Source: Vibrio sp. SCSIO 43136
GTDB lineage: Bacteria; Pseudomonadota; Gammaproteobacteria; Enterobacterales; Vibrionaceae
DNA length: 64,000 bases
Reading direction: 5' to 3'
Assembly (NCBI RefSeq): GCF_023716565.1
Contig: NZ_CP071848.1
Coordinates: 1,426,001-1,490,000, forward strand
Made by a program: the position numbers and the translations under genes. Position 1 is the first letter of the stretch. Every line of letters starts with the position of its first letter. Of the stretch, positions 57,646 through 64,000 are shown one piece after another. A model generated the notes under the pieces. It ran no database searches and had not been told where the DNA came from. It saw only the letters and a program-made list of their open reading frames with translations.

Positions 57646-58994
57646 GCGACCTTAATCTCTTCAATATCAACAATTTTGGAACGGTTGATGACGATTTTGT
57701 ATCGATAGTAATTGGTCGTTCCATCATTATTGTCTTCTTTAACGATCAGGTTGAGTAGGTGGCGTTTCTCTACGCTTTCTTTACTGACTTGGCCGTCATT
57801 CAGTACATAAAGTCTGGATGAGCCTTTCTCGATTAGACGCGCTATCTGTGCCAGGCTGATGGTTAACACCTCGCGCGTTTGCTCATATCCGCTCATGAAC
57901 AAAGTCGTACTCATTTTAGTGTGGTTTTTGTAGCCAAGAATGTGCTCTTCACGCTGAACTGTTCGTGTTTTTCGGATCTCTTTGATGCGTTCAGGGATAA
58001 GCGACAGGCTAGTGTAGTCAAGCCACTCTATTTTGCTACCGACCTGCTGCTTGGTGGTTGGGTCAAAATACCGCGCCCGCCATTTTGGGCGGCCTTTGCG
58101 TATCCAGCGCATCATGATGTCGCGTAAATCATCTTTGAAAATTTCACGAAATGCATATACGACCGACATCGCTAGAATGAAAGAAGCTGTGATCTCGCCC
58201 AGGTAGTCTCTCGCTAGCAACATAGTGCTGGTCACAAATATCATCACGATACCCGTGGCGATGCCTTTAACCGCCCTGATGGTATTGTTACCCAAAGTAT
58301 TACTTTTCTTCTTTAGTACGATCGGGTATTCAATTAAGCGGCGCAACAAGCGCATCTTGTTCGACATTCTAGTCGCATCTTTGCGCGCTTTTTTTGAGTT
58401 GTAACGATTGAGTTCTCGGTGTGCGACTTCTTTTTCACACAAGGTGATAAGGCGCTGTTTGATGGTGCTGTAGTCACCACCTCGGGGTAGATGCGCTACC
58501 AGAGAGAGAAAATGTTGTTCGGTGTACCATGAGAGATAGTTGTCGATATTTGCGTAGTAACGCTTTAGCGTTTCGTCATAAGGTATAGCACGGCGTAGAC
58601 GCTTAAGTATATCTAGTGCAAGCGACAACACTTCGTCAACTTCTTCTTCGGTAACGCTATCTCGGTCTAGATGATTTAGGTCTTTCACCGCACGGTCCAG
58701 GGCAACAACGTACTGGTATGCAAATAAGCTCAAGCTGACGCGATACTGCTTCTGTGATAGTCGGCCTCTTTTGGCAAGACGTGAATGCACCAGTGGTAAC
58801 AAGATTTCATCGCTATAGTAAGAACGTTTTTCAGTCATTGCACCATAGTAAAAATCATCTTCAGTGAGCACATTTTTGTTTAGCGGTATTTCACTAGGAA
58901 TAAACAGATACCATTCCAAGTTAAGCTGCTTGGTATCAGGCATAACATGGGTGAGCTTGAGACTCATTGCATCTTGTTTTTCTAATGTGATCAC
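57642..58994 (-). CDS. Membrane protein of unknown function with two central helices
   Basis: 450 residues from a GTG at 58994, chosen because AAAGG lies 7 bp upstream; the next ATG (58967) has no ribosome site. The N-terminal about 240 residues are polar and helical. Two membrane helices follow (GIATGIVMIFVTSTMLLA near residue 240 and ITASFILAMSVVYAF near residue 265), then about 170 basic, beta-rich cytoplasmic residues. I do not recognise the family. It overlaps the end of the DUF4442 gene by four bases and has no separate terminator. The gene start faces the cvfB start across 163 bp. Confidence 0.75.
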   Translation of the reverse strand: MITLEKQDAMSLKLTHVMPDTKQLNLEWYLFIPSEIPLNKNVLTEDDFYYGAMTEKRSYYSDEILLPLVHSRLAKRGRLSQKQYRVSLSLFAYQYVVALDRAVKDLNHLDRDSVTEEEVDEVLSLALDILKRLRRAIPYDETLKRYYANIDNYLSWYTEQHFLSLVAHLPRGGDYSTIKQRLITLCEKEVAHRELNRYNSKKARKDATRMSNKMRLLRRLIEYPIVLKKKSNTLGNNTIRAVKGIATGIVMIFVTSTMLLARDYLGEITASFILAMSVVYAFREIFKDDLRDIMMRWIRKGRPKWRARYFDPTTKQQVGSKIEWLDYTSLSLIPERIKEIRKTRTVQREEHILGYKNHTKMSTTLFMSGYEQTREVLTISLAQIARLIEKGSSRLYVLNDGQVSKESVEKRHLLNLIVKEDNNDGTTNYYRYKIVINRSKIVDIEEIKVA

Positions 58995-59157
58995 ATAACA
59001 CCTTTGATCTGAAGTAATGTCCTTTGTGCTAAGCCATTAAAAGCATAGTAGATTTAGCGAAGCTACGCTTAATTCTAGACGTGACGGGAAATTGCCGAGC
59101 AAGAGTAACAGAAGTCACGTATAATCGCACTCAAGCTGAACTACAGAATGATAAAAG

Positions 59158-59997
59158 ATGATTAAAATTGGTCAATTCAACACTCTAGAAGTGATTCGTC
59201 ACGCCGAATTTGGCGTGTTTTTGGATGCGGATGATTACGGCAGCGTTTTGCTACCTAAGAAGCAAGTTCCTCAAGAACTAGAGGTTGGCCAGTCGATAGA
59301 TGTGTTCCTTTACTTTGACTCTGACAACCAACTGTCTGCGACGACAGAAAAACCGATTGCCCAAGTGGGTGAATGGGGCCTGATGAAGGTTGATGGGATC
59401 AGCAGCACTGGTGCATTCGTAAAGTGGGGGTTAGACAAGAAAGACCTCCTAGTACCATTTAGCGAGCAACGCGGTCGTTTGCGTGAAGGTCAAGAGATCT
59501 TAGTTTACGTATACACCGACAAGGCCTCTGGTCGCATTGTAGGTACGACAAAATTCAACAAGTGGTTGGATAAGACGCCAGCGCAATACAAGCGCAATGA
59601 GCAAGTCGATTTGCTTATCGCAGAGCGCAGTGACCTAGGCTACAAAGCGATTATTAACGGCGAGCATTGGGGAATGATTTTCCCGTCTGACGTTATTGGT
59701 AAGCTGTTTATCGGTAAGCGCCTTAAAGGTTTTATCAAAGAGGTGCGTGAAGATGGTAAGGTAAATTTGTCACTACAAAAAGTGGGTGTGGCTAAAATGG
59801 ATGACCTTGGTGTCAAGATTTTGGAAATGCTCGATAAGAAAGATGGCTTTTTACCGCTGAACGATAAATCAACGCCAGAGGCGATCTTCAACGTTTTTCG
59901 TACCAGTAAAGGCACATTTAAGAAGTCGATTGGTGGCTTGTTGAAACAGGGTAAGATTTCTATCGAATCCGATGGTATTCACCTTAAAAAGTCGTAA
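59158..59997 (+). CDS. cvfB: CvfB-family S1 RNA-binding protein
   Basis: 279 residues. Three consecutive S1-type OB folds (about 1-62, 68-135, 145-212) followed by a winged-helix-like C-terminal domain, the layout of the CvfB/YitL family. Conserved pieces are GVFLDADDYGSVLLPK at the start and EDGKVNLSLQKVG at the end of the third OB fold. These proteins bind RNA; the Staphylococcus member affects virulence genes. The ribosome site is weak (AAAAG). Monocistronic, with the rsmF gene convergent to it. Confidence 0.9.
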   Translation: MIKIGQFNTLEVIRHAEFGVFLDADDYGSVLLPKKQVPQELEVGQSIDVFLYFDSDNQLSATTEKPIAQVGEWGLMKVDGISSTGAFVKWGLDKKDLLVPFSEQRGRLREGQEILVYVYTDKASGRIVGTTKFNKWLDKTPAQYKRNEQVDLLIAERSDLGYKAIINGEHWGMIFPSDVIGKLFIGKRLKGFIKEVREDGKVNLSLQKVGVAKMDDLGVKILEMLDKKDGFLPLNDKSTPEAIFNVFRTSKGTFKKSIGGLLKQGKISIESDGIHLKKS

Positions 59998-60014
59998 CTT
60001 CAGTTAAGCCAAGC

Positions 60015-60048
60015 CAAAAAAAGCCCAGAACGATTCCTGTTCTGGGCT
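60015..60048 (-). terminator. Terminator of rsmF (and of the candidate sRNA)
   Basis: AGCCCAGAA / TTCTGGGCT, 9-bp stem with a 9-nt loop, then seven T on the minus strand. Confidence 0.88.
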
Positions 60049-60097
60049 AGGGGAATGGCTCTTAATCACTGCGCTCAGTATTTAAGAGCCTGCGCTA
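60015..60097 (-). ncRNA. Candidate small RNA between cvfB and rsmF
   Basis: On the minus strand a promoter-like TTGAGC (60128-60133), an 18-bp spacer and TATAAA (60104-60109) are followed by two hairpins: GGCTCTTAA/TTAAGAGCC (60057-60090) and AGCCCAGAA/TTCTGGGCT (60022-60048). A run of seven T comes next. This is the layout of an 80-nt Hfq-type sRNA. The same hairpin-T run can equally be just the rsmF terminator. I do not recognise the sRNA family. Confidence 0.35.
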
Positions 60098-60142
60098 ATT
60101 CATTTTATAAAAGTGTAGTCTACGCAGGCTCAATTACCAGTA

Positions 60143-61576
60143 TCAGAACAGATTGGTATCTTTGACTAGATCTCGTGGTAGCCCATTTTTAATTCGATTC
60201 CCCACCCATTTGCCTAGTCCGATCACATCATTTTCAAGTTTGACGAGTACTTCCCCTTTACCTGATGTTTGGACTTCTGGACGTACATCGCGACCCATGA
60301 ACCACTCTCGTGCCTCATCAACCGATAGACTCACACCAGCGACTTCTTGACCCGATAGAATGGCCATAATACCTTCATGTTGCCAGCGGTAACCTTTCTT
60401 GTGTGTTTCAGCGAGTTTTACCCCCATGCGCTGGAAGCGAATTTCTCCAATCATCGGCTCCAGTGATTGCGGGAATAACCACAAGGTACCTTCTCGTTCC
60501 CAGATTTGAGTCTCTTGCGGAATCTGGATACCAAGAGCATTTACCAATGATTTTTCGACATCTTGGGCAATCTTGTTGCTGACTTTGGCAAATGGGAACT
60601 TGCCAAGTCGCTTTTTCACTTTTGGCGGCTCAACGCTTTGGTGTTTGCGCATGCGTGCAACGAAGAAGCCTTCACTATCGAAGATCTGAGGGTAAAGGTG
60701 AAGAAAACCGTCTTCTGTCATCGCATCTTTGGCGTTTTCAAATAGCTCGCCAAGCGGCTCGAAGCTCACCGCATCACCGAATACTTGTTTTAGGTGATGG
60801 CAAACTTCTTGATTCTCTTCCATATTGAGCGTACACGTCGAATAGACCAGCACGCCACCTGGTTTTAAGGCATGAAAAGCACTCTCGATGAGATCTTTTT
60901 GAGTCTCAGCGATTTCATAAATTGACTCTTTGCTCCAGTTACTCATCGCATCAGGATCTTTACGTACGGTGCCTTCACCTGAGCAAGGAGCATCGAGCAA
61001 AATTGAGTCAAATTGCTCAGGAAGCCAACCACCAAACACGCGAGCATCAAAGTTGGTGACTGCAACATTTCGAATGCCTAGGCGCTGCAAGTTGGAATGA
61101 AGACCTTTAATACGACTTGCCGAATATTCATTAGCGACTAAGGTGCCTTGGTTGTTCATCGCTTGTGCGATTTGAGTGGTTTTAGAACCAGGCGCAGCTG
61201 CGCAATCTAACATGACTTCCAGTTGCTCAACGTCGTTATCTGCGAGCAGTGCAGTCACGGGCATCATAGAGCTCGCTTCTTGGATATAAAATAGCCCAGC
61301 AATGTGTTCCGCTGTGTTTCCCAGACGAACGGTGTCTTCGTTGTCTCGCTCAATCCAAAAACCTGCTTCACACCATGGAACAGGGGTAAGTTGCCAACCT
61401 TTATTCGCCGCCCTTTGCTTGAAATCGTCGACACTGATCTTAAGTGTGTTGACTCGAATCGAAGGTCGAAGAGGGCGCTGACAAGCCGCAATAAACTCGT
61501 CGATATCTAGATGTGTTGGCATGGTTTGCTCAACTTGAGCAATAAAGCCTTCAGGCAGGTAAACTTTGGAATGCAA
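60143..61576 (-). CDS. rsmF: 16S rRNA m5C1407 methyltransferase
   Basis: Methylates cytosine 1407 of 16S rRNA. 477 residues from a TTG at 61576 (M-H-S-K-V-Y-L-P in the protein), which gives the normal RsmF length and N-terminus. The open frame runs back to an ATG at 61651, but that ATG lies in the terminator hairpin of the upstream letB gene and is rejected. Methyltransferase motifs: CAAPGSKTTQIAQA, LDAPCSGEGTVR with one catalytic cysteine and YSTCTLN with the other. A C-terminal PUA-like domain follows. The yebT-rsmF order is the same as in E. coli. Confidence 0.92.
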   Translation of the reverse strand: MHSKVYLPEGFIAQVEQTMPTHLDIDEFIAACQRPLRPSIRVNTLKISVDDFKQRAANKGWQLTPVPWCEAGFWIERDNEDTVRLGNTAEHIAGLFYIQEASSMMPVTALLADNDVEQLEVMLDCAAAPGSKTTQIAQAMNNQGTLVANEYSASRIKGLHSNLQRLGIRNVAVTNFDARVFGGWLPEQFDSILLDAPCSGEGTVRKDPDAMSNWSKESIYEIAETQKDLIESAFHALKPGGVLVYSTCTLNMEENQEVCHHLKQVFGDAVSFEPLGELFENAKDAMTEDGFLHLYPQIFDSEGFFVARMRKHQSVEPPKVKKRLGKFPFAKVSNKIAQDVEKSLVNALGIQIPQETQIWEREGTLWLFPQSLEPMIGEIRFQRMGVKLAETHKKGYRWQHEGIMAILSGQEVAGVSLSVDEAREWFMGRDVRPEVQTSGKGEVLVKLENDVIGLGKWVGNRIKNGLPRDLVKDTNLF

Positions 61577-61621
61577 AACCAGTTCTCGGTCAGAAATTTG
61601 CGCCAATTCTAACTCAAAGGC

Positions 61622-61650
61622 AAAAAAAAATGCAGCCTTTAAAGGCTGCA
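61622..61650 (-). terminator. Terminator of letB (yebT)
   Basis: TGCAGCCTTTAAAGGCTGCA is a perfect 20-bp palindrome followed on the minus strand by nine T, 17 bp after the letB stop. rsmF downstream must therefore rely on read-through or its own promoter. Confidence 0.93.
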
Positions 61651-61666
61651 TGGAGTGGATAAGTGA

Positions 61667-64000
61667 CTAGTTACCCGGCATAGGAATTGGGGTGCGCCAC
61701 AGTTTCCATTCTGGTTTCACCTGATCATGAAGGAAAAAGGCAGTATTGGCTTGGGCTTCAGGTTTAAGAGGTGTTTGCTCTGGTGTCGCAAAGGCGATGC
61801 CGCCTCTGACGATGTTGTCCACCGTGCCTGCACGTACCTCAGCGCCGGTAATACCAAAAGAAACATCGATACCTGAAACATTCCAAAATACCGTATTCGA
61901 GCGAATCAAGTAGGCGTATTGTGGCTTCACTTCGATGGTGGTTACGACGCGATCGGCAAACTGACCTAAGCGCACTTCAACGACTTCTCCGACTTCAAAG
62001 TCTCTAAACAGCACAGGGGTGCCCACGCTAACAGAGGCTCGAGTAGCGCTTTGAAGTTGATAGCTAACACCTCGTGAGCCTTTACCTTCCGTGTCTAAGT
62101 TGAACTCATACTTAAGCTGTTTGCCCGCAGGCTCTACTTGAATGTACTGGCTAATTAGGGTCTCTAAGTTTTTGACGCCACGTAAGCCAACTTCCGGTTG
62201 GACCAACCAGAAATGGCTATTGTTAAGTGCGATATTAGCGACATATTCTGGCAAGATCCTAGCGTCGATTTGCACATTTTGGGAGTCAAAGTTAGGCGTA
62301 ACCTTAGTCACTTCACCCACCTTTACACCTTGGTATTTAATTGGCATTCCTTTGGTAACACTTGACGTGTTATTGGAGGTTAATTGAATGTGTTTTCCAT
62401 ACTTACGAGCTTCGTTGTAGCTGTCATAGAGCTTCCACTGTTTGCCGATTTTATTCTCTACACCTTCCAGCGTATCAAATGCAATCCCGCCTTTGATTAA
62501 TGTAGCCAGTGGTGCTGCGGTAATGTTTACACCGCTGAGATCTGCTGTGACCTCTACGCCAGAGCGATTCCAGAAAACACTGTTTTTGCTAAGAACATGC
62601 TGATATTTACGATCCAATCGTAAATGGATCAGCACTCCTGTTTTACCTAGCTTGAAGCCAGCCACTTTGCCCACAGGTAAGTTGCGGTAAAGTAATGGGC
62701 TCCCTACAGATACAGGAGGCAACTCATCACTGAGTAGTGTTAAATCAACGCTGCCAGACTTGTTGAAATCTGCCAGTTCCGCTAAAGATTTATTGGCAAA
62801 TAAGTTATAGGTGGATTTTGGCGCCGATTTTCCTTCACTAACGAAGCTAATCGATCCACTCAACAGTTGTTTTGCTGGTGGCACGGTGACATTTAGACCC
62901 GTTTCGGTGAATTCGGCGGTAGCAGAGCCGGTGACAAAGAAACGATTATTAGCCTTAATAAGGTGGGCGTATTCGTGATTCACCAGAACTTCAAACAGGA
63001 CATCGTCCTGTTCAAGCGCCACATTGGTCACACTGCCAACGCTAATGCCTTTGTACAAAAGCTCGGTACCGGCTTCCAGACCAAAGGTATTATCCGCTTT
63101 TAGCGTCAATTGCAGAGCACCTTCTGTTGCTCTGATATAGGTGTCTTTACGGATAGCGGTGAAGTTTCGGTTTCTATCACCATCTCCCGGGATCATGGTG
63201 AGGTAGTTGCCTGTAAGAAGGTTACCGATATTTTCAACACCTGAAAGGGAGAGTTTGGCCTCTTCCAATAGAAATTTTGTTCCACTGTTTAACGCATCAG
63301 AAAAGCTCGGTTGGATTGAGGCATAAGCAATGATGTGTTCGTGATCATCACTGAGTTGAACGTCGGTGATCTGACCAATTTCTAGTCCGCGATACATGAT
63401 TGGAGCGCCATTGGCACTGACTTTATTATCGCTAGGCAGTTCAATTTCGATTGGAATACCTCGACCAGCAGTGGCTAGGTCAGGGTAGAGTTTAAATTGT
63501 GAACCTTCAGTGACGGCGTCACCTTCATCAGGGGAATCTACCGCAATTGCTCCTCCTAATAGCGCACTCAAGCTCTCCATATGGATATCTACGCCATTAA
63601 AACCAACTTTAGCGCCGATTCCACTGACATTCCAAAAGCGGCTGTCACTGTTAATCAGGTTAGAATATTCGTCGTCGATGACTGCATGGATGCGAACATG
63701 TTTTGCGTTCTCGTCAAGCTGAAAGCTAAACACTTCACCAATTGGAATTTTTTTGTAGACGATTTGCGAACCGATAGAGATAGACCCTAGTTCGTCTGAA
63801 ATTAGGGTGATATTTAGCCCTTTGTCTGCCAGCAAGTCACTTGGACTTTTATCGAGCCCAATGTACTTGGTTTTCACCGTAGATAGGTCGACCGGTTCGG
63901 TATTTCCTCCTGGGTGAATGGAAATGTAGTTACCTGATACCAAAGCATCTAAGCCAGAAACCCCGGAGAGGCTCGCAGTGGGTTTCACGAGCCAAAAGCG
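61667..64000 (-). CDS. letB: Lipid-transport MCE protein LetB/YebT (5' end outside window)
   Basis: Periplasm-spanning tube of stacked MCE (MlaD-like) rings that moves lipids between the membranes; its partner LetA/YebS is normally encoded just upstream, outside this window. 777 codons are visible. Six complete MCE domains can be counted by their G-x-x-U-x-Y-[RK]-x-U-x-U-G core (for example GSQIVYKKIPIGEVFSF, GAPIMYRGLEIGQITDV, GTPVLFRDFEVGEVVEV), plus the end of a preceding one, fitting the seven-ring LetB plan. The frame continues past 63988 (a GTG inside R-F-W-L-V-K-P) to the window edge, so the N-terminus is missing. Ends with a strong terminator before rsmF. Confidence 0.93.
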   Translation of the reverse strand, partial: RFWLVKPTASLSGVSGLDALVSGNYISIHPGGNTEPVDLSTVKTKYIGLDKSPSDLLADKGLNITLISDELGSISIGSQIVYKKIPIGEVFSFQLDENAKHVRIHAVIDDEYSNLINSDSRFWNVSGIGAKVGFNGVDIHMESLSALLGGAIAVDSPDEGDAVTEGSQFKLYPDLATAGRGIPIEIELPSDNKVSANGAPIMYRGLEIGQITDVQLSDDHEHIIAYASIQPSFSDALNSGTKFLLEEAKLSLSGVENIGNLLTGNYLTMIPGDGDRNRNFTAIRKDTYIRATEGALQLTLKADNTFGLEAGTELLYKGISVGSVTNVALEQDDVLFEVLVNHEYAHLIKANNRFFVTGSATAEFTETGLNVTVPPAKQLLSGSISFVSEGKSAPKSTYNLFANKSLAELADFNKSGSVDLTLLSDELPPVSVGSPLLYRNLPVGKVAGFKLGKTGVLIHLRLDRKYQHVLSKNSVFWNRSGVEVTADLSGVNITAAPLATLIKGGIAFDTLEGVENKIGKQWKLYDSYNEARKYGKHIQLTSNNTSSVTKGMPIKYQGVKVGEVTKVTPNFDSQNVQIDARILPEYVANIALNNSHFWLVQPEVGLRGVKNLETLISQYIQVEPAGKQLKYEFNLDTEGKGSRGVSYQLQSATRASVSVGTPVLFRDFEVGEVVEVRLGQFADRVVTTIEVKPQYAYLIRSNTVFWNVSGIDVSFGITGAEVRAGTVDNIVRGGIAFATPEQTPLKPEAQANTAFFLHDQVKPEWKLWRTPIPMPGN

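Overview
The window reads as a chromosomal segment of a marine gammaproteobacterium, almost certainly a Vibrio or a close relative. This rests on gene families and gene order: prpBC-acnD-prpF-prpE behind a GntR regulator, queEC, a letB-rsmF pair, the aapJQMP amino-acid transporter, rlmI, purT with a PurR-like box, yajQ next to aroG, and a DUF2750 gene. No tRNA, rRNA, insertion sequence, prophage or CRISPR array was seen. The species is not identified.

Layout. 1-1863 (minus): a truncated chemoreceptor gene translationally coupled to a YhcH-family cupin. 2209-10922 (plus): a complete 2-methylcitrate operon for propionate catabolism (GntR regulator, prpB, prpC, acnD, prpF, prpE) with two operator-like palindromes upstream. 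11034-14395 (plus): a GNAT acetyltransferase, an exported Nudix protein fused to a degenerate PAP2 domain, and queE-queC. 14370-16908 (minus): a TPR-GGDEF diguanylate cyclase and a DUF2750 protein.

16971-43305 is the accessory centrepiece. Two tandem tolC-ompA modules (minus) diverge from a giant retention-module/RTX adhesin (plus, about 21.9 kb). The adhesin has an N-terminal retention module with a TAAG (LapG-type) cleavage site and 25 VCBS-like repeats of exactly 324 bp (the last 321 bp). These are followed by three copies of a 2187-bp module, a von Willebrand A domain and RTX nonapeptides. A single extra G in the first 2187-bp module breaks the reading frame at 31625, so the gene appears as two ORFs of about 3400 and 3900 codons. 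The ABC and membrane-fusion parts of the type I secretion system, and LapD/LapG, are not in the window.

43410-64000 is mostly housekeeping: rlmI, an unknown exported protein, tpm, purT, a Bax-inhibitor-1 family protein, the aapJQMP operon, a siroheme-synthase gene with a relic methyltransferase domain, yajQ and aroG. It continues with an isolated and catalytically eroded PEP-synthase C-terminal domain protein, a DUF4442 protein, an unknown two-helix membrane protein, a CvfB-type S1 protein, rsmF and the 3' part of letB (yebT). The 145-bp gap between cvfB and rsmF has the layout of a small-RNA gene: promoter, two hairpins and a T run.

How the genes work together: the prp block turns propionate into pyruvate and succinate. 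The tolC-ompA/adhesin block would secrete and hold a cell-surface adhesin, probably under c-di-GMP control. The aap block imports polar amino acids. All calls are from reading the sequence; no database search was run.
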